A stretch of 64,000 nucleotides of DNA from Sipunculus nudus. Lineage: Eukaryota; Annelida; Sipuncula; Golfingiida; Sipunculidae. Shown one piece after another: positions 38,439-49,940 of this stretch. A model generated the notes under the pieces. It saw only the letters and a program-made list of their open reading frames with translations. It did not search any database and had not been told where the DNA came from. The stretch is taken from the NCBI GenBank assembly GCA_026874595.1, contig CM049321.1:22747979-22811978 (forward strand). Reading direction: 5' to 3'. Position 1 is the stretch's first letter. Every line of letters begins with the position of its first letter. The translations under genes and the position numbers were made by a program.

Positions 38439-38917
38439 CTGTTCCGTATTTAGAGCAGCGTGAAGCTGTTCCACCAAGAGAGCTAAAGGGGCTGTGTTAC
38501 GTGGATCAAGCAGAACCTTAAACCAGTAGTTTGTCTATGACTGTAGTCATGAGAAGAAAGACCAATATCAGTTTTTAATGTCCCCGCTATATATCAGATA
38601 TAGGCAGACTCTTTTTGAAAAAAAAAAAAATCGCTACATTAATTGAATTAGCAGTAAATTTTAACCAGGGTTCAAGTAAAGCGGTAAAGAGGCGCGCTCG
38701 AAGTATGTTCTAAGGGGGGGGGGGGGAGACGCCAGTTATTCCATAGAATCAAACATAGCACTTTTTACGTACGTTCAAGAGTTTATTCAATGCACTTAAA
38801 GGTTCCTCTCCTTTTTAAAGTACACACATGAACCATACACATGTTTACATATATACATATATATGCATTGTCACGCATAGTAAAATAATATGTATATATG
38901 TATTTATGTATACACAC

Positions 38918-38919
38918 AC

Positions 38920-38954
<35 letters not shown>

Positions 38955-38960
38955 TATATT
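38918..38960. repeat. AT/GT microsatellite, left-arm allele
   Basis: An interrupted tract of ACACACAC, ATATATATATATAT, GT and (AT)n. In the right arm (61139-61200) the same site is a longer, nearly pure AT tract, so the two arms differ in length here. Confidence 0.85.
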
Positions 38961-39061
38961 TAAGATAATCGCTTCAGACAGTAATCATACTCTTTTGGTC
39001 AGAGCGTTGTCTGTCCTGTGTGTAATGTACATAATATTGCGTGTCTATATAATTATTTCAG

Positions 39062-39222
39062 AGGGTGGTCAGACTGTAAATCATCAAGCAAGGGAGGTGC
39101 AGTCCTTGCAGCATAGGAGTCAGATGCTGGAAGCACTGTTAGGAAACCAGGCCTTAGTACAGAGAGGACAGACTGGTGATGTGGACAGGAGTACAACACC
39201 CGGTGATCCTAATCAGCGATAG
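39062..39222 (+). CDS. Candidate terminal exon, unidentified (left arm)
   Basis: An acceptor (AATTATTTCAG) is followed by 161 nt ending in TAG. The peptide contains GGQTVNHQAREVQSLQHRSQ, MLEALLGNQALVQRGQTG and Thr-Pro-Gly-Asp-Pro-Asn-Gln-Arg. It is Gln/Leu-rich with heptad-like spacing, so a short coiled coil is possible. The same 161 nt are intact in the mirror copy (60878-61038, minus). Upstream exons were not identified, so this may be chance. Confidence 0.25.
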
Positions 39223-39425
39223 TAATGAAATATTCACTGAAGATAACAATAGGTATACATACACCATTTCTTTTACAGATTGATATTATGTGACCATAAG
39301 CCAGGCCTTTCTGTATTATGAAAAGTACTGAACACAGAAAAAATGATGTGTGCATGTATGGGTCAGGAGTGAGTGGGAATGACCCCATCATTTCTCGGGG
39401 GGGGGGGGGGGGGGGATTTCCATAT

Positions 39426-39878
39426 TTAATAAGTCCATTAAATATTAAAATCAAACATTTGCATCTTACTGGGTCAACTTTCCTTATCTCGAGATATTTA
39501 TTCCTTTCGCAGAATGTATTCCAGTGTTCTGATCCCTGGTTCATGTACCAACCAATTTTAGCATTGTACATGTGTTAAACATTACACATCTGGGGGGGGG
39601 GGGGGATTTCCTGTACGAAATGAAACAGAAAATATGGGATTGTTTAAAAAGTTAATGGACAAGGATTTTTTAACATTAAAACCAGGCCCTGCATATTATG
39701 GTCAGGGAAGTACATGTACTCTGAATTAAATCCAGCCCATTAAATATTTAAATCAAACATTTGCATCTTTCTGGGTCAACTTTCCTTAGCTAGAGATATT
39801 TATTCCATTCGCAGAATGTATTCCAGTGTTCTGATCCCTGGATCACGTACCACCCAATTTTAGCATTGTACATGTGTT
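39426..39878 (+). repeat. ~150-bp direct duplication with poly-G boundaries
   Basis: 39426-39576 and 39734-39878 are about 90% alike (AAATCAAACATTTGCATCTT, GGGTCAACTTTCCTTA, AGAATGTATTCCAGTGTTCT, ATTTTAGCATTGTACATGTG). Each is preceded by a poly-G run followed by ATTTCC. The mirror arm carries the same pair. Confidence 0.75.
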
Positions 39879-40034
39879 ACAAAGATTTCTTTTCATTCTT
39901 TCACACTGGGTAGAGCCCTCAACCCTTGTTAAACTCCAGGAGATCCTGACGGAATCTAAATAGTTGGTCCAGGATATGGGAGGCTCAGCATTACCAAAGA
40001 ACTTCTCATCACTATAGGTAGGTGTCAGCACCAG
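39843..40034 (-). CDS. Unidentified ORF (left arm), possible fragment
   Basis: The minus-strand frame gives YSDEKFFGNAEPPISWTNYL, DSVRISWSLTRVEGSTQCE and RMKRNLCN before a stop. Composition is protein-like, and the frame is identical in the mirror copy (60067-60258, plus). There is no ATG start and no family match that I recognise. It may be a transposon-derived exon. Confidence 0.2.
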   Translation of the reverse strand: MVLTPTYSDEKFFGNAEPPISWTNYLDSVRISWSLTRVEGSTQCERMKRNLCNTCTMLKLGGT

Positions 40035-40324
40035 TCAGCTACTCATGAATAATTTTAATGTCCTTGTGGACTACAGTAGTTTCTAAACTGAACCCAATAG
40101 TATGATTACTCAGACCTTAAATCTTATGACTTATTGATTGTTTTCATTGTAATATGATTACTTTCACCTATTTCTGTATTGCCATTCTGGATTTTACCTC
40201 CGGATGCTAGGGGGGTTTCCTGCGCATGCCAAACGACACAAAAAATAAATAAATAAATAAACGGCTAAAATATTGTAGTTTCTCCAACAGACGCCAGGTG
40301 CCGCTACTGTTCTGTACCAGTACG

Positions 40325-40603
40325 TCTGTTATTGGACGCCATTTTTTTCAAGAATCTTAAAAAACGGAAGTGTCATTTGGCATGCGCAAGGAAACCCCCC
40401 CTAGCATCCGGAGGTTAATCCATAATGAATGTCGATCGTCCTTGCACAGACCCGGCAGACCCCAATAGACAATTAAACAACATTGTTGCTTGTGTGGCAA
40501 AAATAATCCACTTTTGCTGGTCTATTGCAATTAATTGTGGGATAATAGGGGGGATTCCTTGCGCATGCTAAACGACACTTCCGTTCTTAAAAAAATGGCG
40601 TCA
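40325..40603. mobile_element. Fold-back element family 4 with promoter-like ends (left arm, copy 1)
   Basis: The left end TTGGACGCCATTTTTTTCAA, then AACGGAAGTG and TTGGCATGCGCAAGGAA, is mirrored by TTCCTTGCGCATGCTAAACG, ACACTTCCGTTC and AAAAAATGGCGTC. The core is GCACAGACCCGGCAGACCCC and GGCAAAAATAATCCACTTTT. Each end holds in order an NRF-1-like GCGCATGC, an ETS-like ACTTCCG and a YY1-like AAAATGGCG. A further single end lies at about 40208-40245. Confidence 0.75.
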
Positions 40604-40904
40604 TGGTGGAGAGCGGTAGCGGCACCTTGCGTACGTCTGTTGGAGAGACTTTTGTTTCCTTTAAACGGGTGTCGCATAAAATTTAGTTTCTTTACAAAAG
40701 CAGATACACATATTTTACTGAGAATTTCCCGTATTTCATTTTGCTCATACCTGGAGTTTATTATATTAGAGGAGGAGGGGCGGGGTGTGGGGGAGGGAGC
40801 CCCCACCTTACATTAAATTCTGATATTTAAATACAAAATGGTTCCGTAATTAAGCGATAGATGGAGCTTCACTCGGAGCTATAAATCACCCCAACTGGTA
40901 TCTC

Positions 40905-40985
40905 GTCTTAACGGCTCAGTTAATAGCGGTTTAGGCCCTCTGGTCTAGAGTTCGTAGATTCGATTCCTTTCCGATTCAGGTGACT
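40905..40985 (+). mobile_element. tRNA-like SINE head (left arm)
   Basis: TAACGGCTCAGTTAATAGCGG resembles a tRNA A-box region, and GATTCGATTCC is a near-consensus B box at the right spacing. CGATTCAGGTGACTTCTG follows. The mirror copy is at about 45278-45358. Whether it is a SINE or a tRNA pseudogene is open. Confidence 0.5.
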
Positions 40986-41796
40986 TCTGATATTTACTCT
41001 GATATTAGAAGAGGTGAAATGAGTGGAGGGACATCTGTAGGGAAACATTGGAAATAAGAAGAGGTAGTTTCAAATTTATTTTCATGTTCCACAACGGCAC
41101 GCCGTCCAATTTCTGAACAGCTCCCATGCTGTTATAATAAAAGTGACTCAATAATGGTGCACTGTTTCATATGTTGAATGTTATAAGGGACCAGTTTGAT
41201 CAGTGACAAACAAGGACTATTATCTTTACCTGTGTGTATGTGTTTTGTGTGTATGTGAAAGTAAGCATGAATTCGATTATATATCAATTATATACATTTT
41301 TCATTAACAGTTTGTGTATATTCAGTGCCACAATCATTTACATAATTTTATACATACTTATACAAAAAGGTTGTACATAAAATATCACTGGCATTAAATG
41401 CCTTGAGAACAATGTTTGCTGAAAAAGGGATAAAGCTCAAATAGTCAGATAAACACAGAGCTTGATCAGATTAAGAGGGGGTGGGTGGAGGGGGGGGGGG
41501 CATAGGGGTTGCGTGTCCCCTTTTTCGACCTTAATATTTAGTAATAGAATAATATGCACCTAGTACTGAAAAACAGCTCCGAATTCAGTCTCGATTCATT
41601 TTCTTTGCTGTACTTCTGCATGCAAGAGCTATGTAAAATAAGTCTACAAGCACTCCAGGTACATTTTTTTACCATTGCCAGGGTGTTTAATAGTCTCTCC
41701 AACAGACGCCAGGTGCCGCTTCCGCTCTGCACCAGTATTTATCCAACAGGGTCGCAAACGCGGCCGTTCGTCAAAAATGACCGTTCAACATGCCTG

Positions 41797-42080
41797 ACTG
41801 TTATTGGACGCCATTTTTCTTAGGAACGGAAGTGTTGTTTGGCATGCGCAAGGAATCCCCCAACTATCCCACCCTTGCAATAGACAAGCAAAAGTGGATT
41901 ATTTTTGCCACACAACCAAACAATATTGTAAACTTGTCTTTAACTGGGGTCTGCCGGGTCTGTGCAAGGGGGCGACATCCATTCTGGATTCACCTCCAGA
42001 TGCTAGGGGGTTTCCTTGCGCATGCCCAACGGCACTTCCGTTTTTCAAGATTCTTGAAAAAATGGCGTCCAATAACAGAC
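41797..42080. mobile_element. Fold-back element family 4 (left arm, copy 2)
   Basis: Same design as 40325-40603. CTGTTATTGGACGCCATTTT, AACGGAAGTG and GGCATGCGCAAGG lie at one end. TTCCTTGCGCATGCCCAACG, CACTTCCG and AAAAAATGGCGTCCAATAAC lie at the other. Overlapping open frames of up to 122 codons here follow from the repeat and are not genes. Confidence 0.75.
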
Positions 42081-42125
42081 AGGTATGTAGAACGGTCAAT
42101 TTTGACGAACGGCCCAGTTTGCGAC

Positions 42126-44137
42126 ACCGGTGTTTTGGGTGTTTAGTCCGACCCACAGTATGTGGCTTATAGTAGAGGCCTGATGTACGCTTTGAACACC
42201 GCGCGTGAACTCCTGGTGACCTTACATGCACACCTTTTGGGAAATAGCAATATTCTTCAGGTTTGGCAACACCCGGTCAGTTTGCACTGGATAAATTAAA
42301 ATCTGATTGGCTCTGAGTTTAAACATATCTGCAGAAATGGTAGAAGAAATCTGAATGGTTGGCGTGTAAACAAACATGGCGGCGCGAGTGGCAAACTCGT
42401 GTAACATTGAAGAAAGGAAATATGAGACAGTGGGGGATAACTGACCTCAGGCCACACCAGCAAGTCAGTGTAGAGGCTGTGTTGAAAGTTGTCTCGGCCC
42501 AAGACGTGTGATTCGATCCGCTCTGCTCCTCTCCGTCAACAACGTCTTGGGAACGACTCTTAGGAAAACGCCTCGTAAGGTTCCGAATAGGAGACGCCTT
42601 TGGAATCGTATAATTAACATTTCAAGCGGTGTCAACATAAAATAACTACCTTTTTGTTGTCTTTGGATGTTTTATAAAACATCTGCAAAGTATTGGCACC
42701 AAAATAATGCTCAATAGCCCTACTTATCCATAGTTTTGCCAAGAGCTGATGTGTTTACATAGAGAACAAGCCGCCATGATTACATTAAGTAACCAACAGT
42801 CCCTTGCAACGGGATTTAGACTGGGAACCCGCTCTGATCTTATCGCTGTTTGAACTGGAAAAAGCTGGCGATAATAGGTCTCGGTGGCGGGTACCAGTCG
42901 ATCAACGTCCGCTCATTATAAATTCCTGTATATTGTTGTTTAAATCACCGCGGGCTTACAAGGATCGTTAGGGATAATATTTCATTAATATATTAAGGTA
43001 AGAACGTGGTAAAGTTGCAAGAAAGACCCATTTACTACCAAGGACACTAACGGATGCATTTTGGTGTGTATATTAAGTAGTTTTAAGAGTTTTTTTGGTG
43101 CCTTCTACCAGGGTCTACCATTTCACCATTACAAGGCCTAACTGTACAGGCCATTCCCACAACTGTGATCGTATCACAGTTGTGGATCCGCAACAATGTT
43201 GAAAGTTGACAATTGCATCGTGTGTATTCCAACGGTGTGTGGAAAAAGTCCTTGCTATATATGATTGATTATTTTAAATATTACACAGGCAAACATTTGC
43301 AACTGAGAGGAAGTATATTATCAATACCTTACTGCACAATTATATTAGTCTCAATTAAATAAAATATTTGATCATTTAAAAAATAAAAAAAACGATATAT
43401 TTAATGGCATATTTTGATATCTTTAAATTCAAATTATGGTAACTTATTTGGTTGCGAAAAAAAATCCAATATTTCATTATTCTACATATAACTGGAATTA
43501 TAATAAGAACTGATAAGATCTTGTTTAAATTCAACCTGGAATAGATGTGCAACTATTAAGTGTGAGTAATACAGACCAAGGAAGACTCTTGAAAAAAAAC
43601 TAAAAAGGATCACCAGGTCCGGAAAAGGGGGGGGGGGGATCCAGGCCGCAAAATTCTGTCTGAAACCCTTAGAAAAAGCATGCAGCGGATGAAAAAGGAG
43701 GGGGGAGGGGTTCCGAACTTTTACCTAATGGGTTATATATACTTACAATATATAAAAATAAAATAAAATTCATGCATTACCAGACCTTAGTCTTACTTGA
43801 AGTTGCGTTGAGTTCAATTTGTTGTGTAATTTTAGGAGAGAAGTGCCATGGTTAGTGTGAAGCGATGTTATCATTATCTCGGTAACATGAAATATCGCTC
43901 ATGAAAATCTCGACCACAATCAAATTCCTCCATGGCATTTCGCACCTATCCCAAAATAGGTATCTGTACGTCAATTATGGGCGATATTATAACTTTTTTA
44001 CATAAAAAACATAATTTACATGTATAAAATATTTGAAAACATAAATTATAGTACAATGACACTTAAAATGATGAGTTATATTAATTAGATTCAGTATTGT
44101 GATGGGAAAGAGGGATACACGGCAGAATATAAACCAG
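42126..44137. other. Spacer of the giant palindrome; no gene seen
   Basis: 2,012 bp of single-copy-looking sequence. Near 42370 is AAACATGGCGGCGCGAG, a YY1-like start, with CTGATTGGCTCTG (inverted CCAAT box) near 42303. A hairpin CACAACTGTGAT-cgt-ATCACAGTTGTG lies near 43159. Two G-run repeats lie at 43620-43712. No exon could be supported. Confidence 0.6.
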
Positions 44138-46136
44138 GTCGCAAACTGGGCCGTTCGTCAAAATTGACCGTTCTACATAACTGTCTGTTATTGGACGCCA
44201 TTTTTTCAAGAATCTTGAAAAACGGAAGTGCCGTTGGGCATGCGCAAGGAAACCCCCTAGCATCTGGAGGTGAATCCAGAATGGATGTCGCCCCCTTGCA
44301 CAGACCCGGCAGACCCCAGTTAAAGACAAGTTTACAATATTGTTTGGTTGTGTGGCAAAAATAATCCACTTTTGCTTGTCTATTGCAAGGGTGGGATAGT
44401 TGGGGGATTCCTTGCGCATGCCAAACAACACTTCCGTTCCTAAGAAAAATGGCGTCCAATAACAGTCAGGCATGTTGAACGGTCATTTTTGACGAACGGC
44501 CGCGTTTGCGACCCTGTTGGATAAATACTGGTGCAGAGCGGAAGCGGCACCTGGCGTCTGTTGGAGAGACTATTAAACACCCTGGCAATGGTAAAAAAAT
44601 GTACCTGGAGTGCTTGTAGACTTATTTTACATAGCTCTTGCATGCAGAAGTACAGCAAAGAAAATGAATCGAGACTGAATTCGGAGCTGTTTTTCAGTAC
44701 TAGGTGCATATTATTCTATTACTAAATATTAAGGTCGAAAAAGGGGACACGCAACCCCTATGCCCCCCCCCCTCCACCCACCCCCTCTTAATCTGATCAA
44801 GCTCTGTGTTTATCTGACTATTTGAGCTTTATCCCTTTTTCAGCAAACATTGTTCTCAAGGCATTTAATGCCAGTGATATTTTATGTACAACCTTTTTGT
44901 ATAAGTATGTATAAAATTATGTAAATGATTGTGGCACTGAATATACACAAACTGTTAATGAAAAATGTATATAATTGATATATAATCGAATTCATGCTTA
45001 CTTTCACATACACACAAAACACATACACACAGGTAAAGATAATAGTCCTTGTTTGTCACTGATCAAACTGGTCCCTTTTAACATTCAACATATGAAACAG
45101 TGCACCATTATTGAGTCACTTTTATTATAACAGCATGGGAGTTGTTCAGAAATTGGACGGCGTGCCGTTGTGGAACATGAAAATAAATTTGAAACTACCT
45201 CTTCTTTTTTCCAGTGTTTCCCTACAGATGTCCCTCCACTCATTTCACCTCTTCTAATATCAGAGTAAATATCAGAAGTCACCTGAATCGGAAAGGAATC
45301 GAATCTACGAACTCTAGACCAGAGGGCCTAAACCGCTATTAACTGAGCCGTTAAGACGAGATACCAGTTGGGGTGATTTATAGCTCCGAGTGAAGCGCCA
45401 TCTATCGCTTAATTACGGAACCATTTTGTATTTAAATATCAGAATTTAATGTAAGGTGGGGGCTCCCTCCCCCACACCCCGCCCCTCCTCCTCTAATATA
45501 ATAAACTCCAGGTATGAGCAAAATGAAATACGGGAAATTCTCAGTAAAATATGTGTATCTGCTTTTGTAAAGAAACTAAATTTTATGCGACACCCGTTTA
45601 AAGGAAACAAAAGTCTCTCCAACAGACGTACGCAAGGTGCCGCTACCGCTCTCCACCATGACGCCATTTTTTTAAGAACGGAAGTGTCGTTTAGCATGCG
45701 CAAGGAATCCCCCTTATTATCCCACAATTAATTGCAATAGACCAGCAAAAGTGAATTATTTTTGCCACACAAGCAACAATGTTGTTTAATTGTCTATTGG
45801 GGTCTGCCGGGTCTGTGCAAGGACGATCGACATCCATTATGGATTAACCTCCGGATGCTAGGGGGGTTTCCTTGCGCATGCCAAATGACACTTCCGTTTT
45901 TTAAGATTCTTGAAAAAAATGGCGTCCAATAACAGACGTACTGGTACAGAACAGTAGCGGCACCTGGCGTCTGTTGGAGAAACTACAATATTTTAGCCGT
46001 TTATTTATTTATTTATTTTTTGTGTCGTTTGGCATGCGCAGGAAACCCCCCTAGCATCCGGAGGTAAAATCCAGAATGGCAATACAGAAATAGGTGAAAG
46101 TAATCATATTACAATGAAAACAATCAATAAGTCATA
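44138..46136 (-). repeat. Giant inverted repeat, right arm, inner part
   Basis: Reverse complement of 40125-42125. It carries the mirror copies of the fold-back elements (44183-44466 and 45660-45938) and of the SINE head (about 45278-45358). It ends at the TA where the 13.8-kb element begins. Confidence 0.93.
46135..46136. other. TA target-site duplication, left copy
   Basis: The flank AAGTCA-TA precedes the element and TA-AGATTT follows it at 59975-59976. The uninterrupted mirror sequence (40119-40130, reversed) reads AAGTCA-TA-AGATTT, so a single TA was duplicated on insertion. Confidence 0.9.
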
Positions 46137-46170
46137 CCCTGATAGCACGTATACGAGGGGCCCACGTGGG
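46137..46170 (+). repeat. Terminal inverted repeat, left
   Basis: CCCTGATAGCACGTATACGA then GGGGCCCACGTGGG. It differs from the inverted right end at 7 of 34 positions. Confidence 0.88.
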
Positions 46171-46204
46171 TATATATGGGCTTCACATGGGCAGACATGG
46201 GCAT

Positions 46205-49200
46205 GGGCGGACACAGGTAGTGCCCACATGGGGCCCATGAGGGCATTGTCCTACATTGTTCCACATGTGGGCCCATGGCGGGTCCGATGTGGCATGTTCG
46301 TATTTGTAACATAAAATAAAAAACAATGATATATTATTAAATCTTTGAGATGTAATTAATTAACTGCGATATTGTTCTACGTGACGTATTTTCATGTTTT
46401 TGTCTATTTAAACTCATCATATGATTTACTTCTGAACTGAGATTAGGTCGTGGGAGCCACGTGGTTAAGTCACAAGGGTCCTGCCAGGCTAGCCCATGTA
46501 ATACCAGTATAAACATCACGTTTCTGGAAAATAACCATATAATGTCTGTATTTACCCAGCCAAAATATCCTGTAGTTTACTATTTACATGTATAGTAACC
46601 TATAGGGGTTTATATAAAAATATAGGAAACTAATTAGTAGTATTTGGGGCATTATAGTCAATTTTCAATGCCTCTAGGAAAATCACAACTAGCAATAGGA
46701 CCCTATAGTAACATATGGGAAACTAAGGTAACATGATGAATATTATGGTCAATTTTTAATACCTATAGAAAAATCTTAATTAAATGTAGGAGTCTGTCTT
46801 CACAAAAAGGAAAGTTTGGTAATGTGGAGTATTTTTTTGTCAATTTTCAAAGCATATATTAGTTTGTAGTTTCCTTTAATATCATTTTATGTAACATAAT
46901 TTAGAATATTATTAGAAAATAATCAGATAAATAAATTTTTTGTTATAAAATATCAATAAAATAATTTATTTCCAATTCATATTATTGAATATGGGCGGAC
47001 ACAGGTAGTACCCACATGGGGCCATGAGGGCATTGTCCAGATTGTCCTGCATTGTACCACATGTGGGCCCATGGCGGGTCCCATGTGGCATGTTCGTATT
47101 TGTTACAAAAAAAAAAATAAAAACAATGATATATTATTAAATCTTTGAGAAGTAATTTATTAACTGCGAAATTGTTCTACGTGACGTATTTTCATGTTTT
47201 TTTTTTGTCTATTTAAACTCATCACAAGATTTACTTCTGAACTGAGATTAGGTTCAGGGAGCCACGCGGGCTAACTCACAAGGGTCCCGCCAGGCTAGCC
47301 TATGTAATACCAGTATAAACATCACTATTCTGGATAATAACCATATCAAATCCGTATTTACCCAGCCAAAAGTTCCCATAGTTTACTATTTACATGTATA
47401 GTAACCTACAGGGGTAACATTAAAATATAGGAAACTAATTAGTAATATTTGGGGTATTATAGTCAATTTTCAATGCCTCTAGAAAAATCACACCGAGCAG
47501 TAGGACCCCATAGTAACATATAGGAAACTATGGTAACATGATGAATATTATAGTCAATTTCCAATACCTATAGAAAAATCTTAATTTACTTCAGGAGTCT
47601 GTAGTCACATAAATGAAAACTTCAGAAACGTGAAGTATATTTTGTCAATTTTCAAAGCATATATTAGTTTGTAGTTTCCATTAATATTACTATTATTTTA
47701 TAAAACATAATTAAGAATATTAATAAAAAAATCAGAACAATATATTTCGTTATAAAATATTAATATTAATATTATTTATTATTTTATTTCTTATTCATAA
47801 TATTGAATCTGGGCGGACACAGGTATTGCCCACATGGGGCCCATGAGGGCATTGTCCAGATTGTCCTGCATTGTTCCACATGTGGGCCCATGGCGGGTCC
47901 CATTTGGCATTTTCGTATTTGTTACAAAAAATAAAAAAAAACAATGATATATTATTAAATCTTTGAGATGTAATTAATTACCTGCGAAATTGTTCCTCGT
48001 GACGTATTTTCATGTCTTTGTCTGTTTGAACTCATCACAGGATTTACTTCTCAACTGAAATTAGGTTGAGGGAGCCACGTGGGTTAAGTCACAAGGGTCC
48101 CGCCAGGCTAGCCCAAGTAATACCAGAATAAACATGACGTTTCTGGATAATAACCATATAAAGTCTTTATTTACCCAGCCAAAATATCCTATAGTTTACT
48201 ATTTACATGTATAGTTACCTATAGGGGTTATATTAAAATACAGGAAACTAATTAGTATTATGTGGGGTATTATAGTCAATTATCAATGCCTCTAGGAAAA
48301 TCACACCTAGCTATAGGATCCCGCATAGTTATATACAGGAAACTATGGTAACATGATGAGTATTATAGTCAATTTCCAATACCTATAGAAAAATCTTAAT
48401 TAACTGCAGGAGTCTGTAGTCACATTTAAAGGAAACTTTTGTCACGTGAAGTATTTATTGTCAATTTTCAAAGCATATATTAGTTTGTAGTTTCCATTAA
48501 TAACATTTTATATAACATAATTTAGAATATTATTAGAAAATAATCAGATAAGTAATTTTTTGTTATAAAAAAATAATAAAATAATTTATTTCTAGTTCAT
48601 ATTATTGAATATGGGCGGACACAGGTAGTGCCCACATGGGGCTTATGAGGGCATTGTCCAGATTGCACTGCATTGTTCCACATGTGGGCCCATGGTGGGT
48701 CCCATGTGGCATGTTCGTATTTGTTACCAAAAAAAAAATAATAAAAACAATGATATATTATTAAATCTTTGAGAAGTAATTAATTAACTGCGAAATTATT
48801 CTACGTGACGTATGTTCATGTTTTTTTTATCTATTTAAACTCATCACAAGATTTACTTCTGAACTGAGATTAGGTCGAAGGAGCCACGCGGGCTAATTCA
48901 CAAGGGTCCCTCCAGGCTAGCCTATGTAATACCAGTATAAACATCACTTTTCTGGATAATAAACATATAAAGTCCGTATTTACCCAGCCAAAATATCCTA
49001 TAGTTTACTATTTACATGTATAGTAACCTATAAGGGTTACAGAAAAATATAGGAAACGAAGTAGTAATATTTGGGGTATTATAGTCAATTTTCAATGCCT
49101 CCAGGAAAATCACAGCTTGAAATAGGACCCCATAGTAACATATAGGAAACTATGGTAACATGATGAATATTATAGTCAATTTTCAATACCTAAAGAAAAT

Positions 49201-49940
49201 TCTTAATTAACTGCAGGAGTCTATAGTCACATATAAGAAACTGTAGTAACGTGGAGTATTATTGTCAATTTTCAAAGCATATATTAGTTTGTAGTTTCCT
49301 TTAATATTATTTAATGTAAGCATAAAGTAAAGCTATAGTTTATATTAAAATAACTATCATTTATATAACATAATATAGAACAGTACTAGTGCATGTAGGT
49401 AGTGCCCACATGGGGCCCATGAGGACATTGTCCAGTTCGTCCTGCATTGTTCCCCATGTGGGCCCATGGCGGGCCCCACGTGGCATGTTCGTTTGGTTAC
49501 ATAAAATAAACAACAGTAATATATTATTAAATCTTTGAAAAGTAATTATTAAACTGCGAAATTGTTCTACGTGACGTATTTTCATGTATTTGTCTATTCA
49601 AACTCATCGCAGGATTTACTTCTGAAATAAGATTAGGTCGAGGGAGAAAGGTGGGTTAAGTCACAAGGGTTCTCCAGGATTGTCAATGTAATACCCATAT
49701 AAACATCACGTTTCTGGATAATAACCATATAAAGTCCGTATTTACCCAGCCAAAATATCCTATAGTTTACTATATACATCTGTAGTAACCTATAGGGGTT
49801 ACAGTAAAATATAGGAAATTAATTAGTAATATATTTGAGGTATTATATTTAATTTTCAATGCCTCTAGGAGAAACACAGCTAGAAGTAAGACCCCATAGT
49901 AACATATAGGAAACTATTGAAACATGATGAATATTATGAA
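46205..49940 (+). repeat. ~800-bp direct repeat array, about 5 units
   Basis: Units start with GGGCGGACACAGGTAGTGCC at about 46205, 46993, 47811, 48613 and (changed) 49393, spacings of about 788, 818, 802 and 780 bp. Each unit has the same order: a GC-rich head (CACATGGGGCCCATGAGGGC, CACATGTGGGCCCATGGCGG, GGCATGTTCGTATTTG), then GATATATTATTAAATC, GTGACGTATTTTCATG, CAGGCTAGCC, TACCCAGCCAAAATATCC and TATAGTCAATTTTCAATGCC. The last unit lacks its tail. No conserved ORF runs through the units. Confidence 0.88.

Larger units (their letters stand above)
38082..42125 (+). repeat. Giant inverted repeat, left arm (4,044 bp)
   Basis: Sequence from CATCGGTTAGATCCAATGGG (38082) to CCCAGTTTGCGAC (42125) is the reverse complement of 44138-46136 joined to 59977-62022 (4,045 bp in total), with only scattered substitutions and small indels. 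Examples are A/C at about 40867, ATT/CTG at about 41050, and different poly-G and AT lengths. This arm lacks the 13.8-kb insertion and retains the empty site at 40125-40126. Everything listed within it has a mirror copy. Confidence 0.93.

Noticed and set aside
40531-40816. Opposed 91- and 93-codon frames, mirrored at 45446-45731
   Set aside because: They read through a fold-back element end and a GC-rich repeat on both strands. There is no domain and no splice context.
41790-42172. Overlapping 118- and 122-codon frames, mirrored at 44081-44473
   Set aside because: They overlap in two frames on the same fold-back element, lack motifs, and their mirror copies follow simply from the palindrome.
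46205-49940. CRISPR-like interpretation of the regular repeats
   Set aside because: Units are ~800 bp, similar throughout, in a eukaryotic transposon. There is no short repeat/spacer structure and no cas gene.
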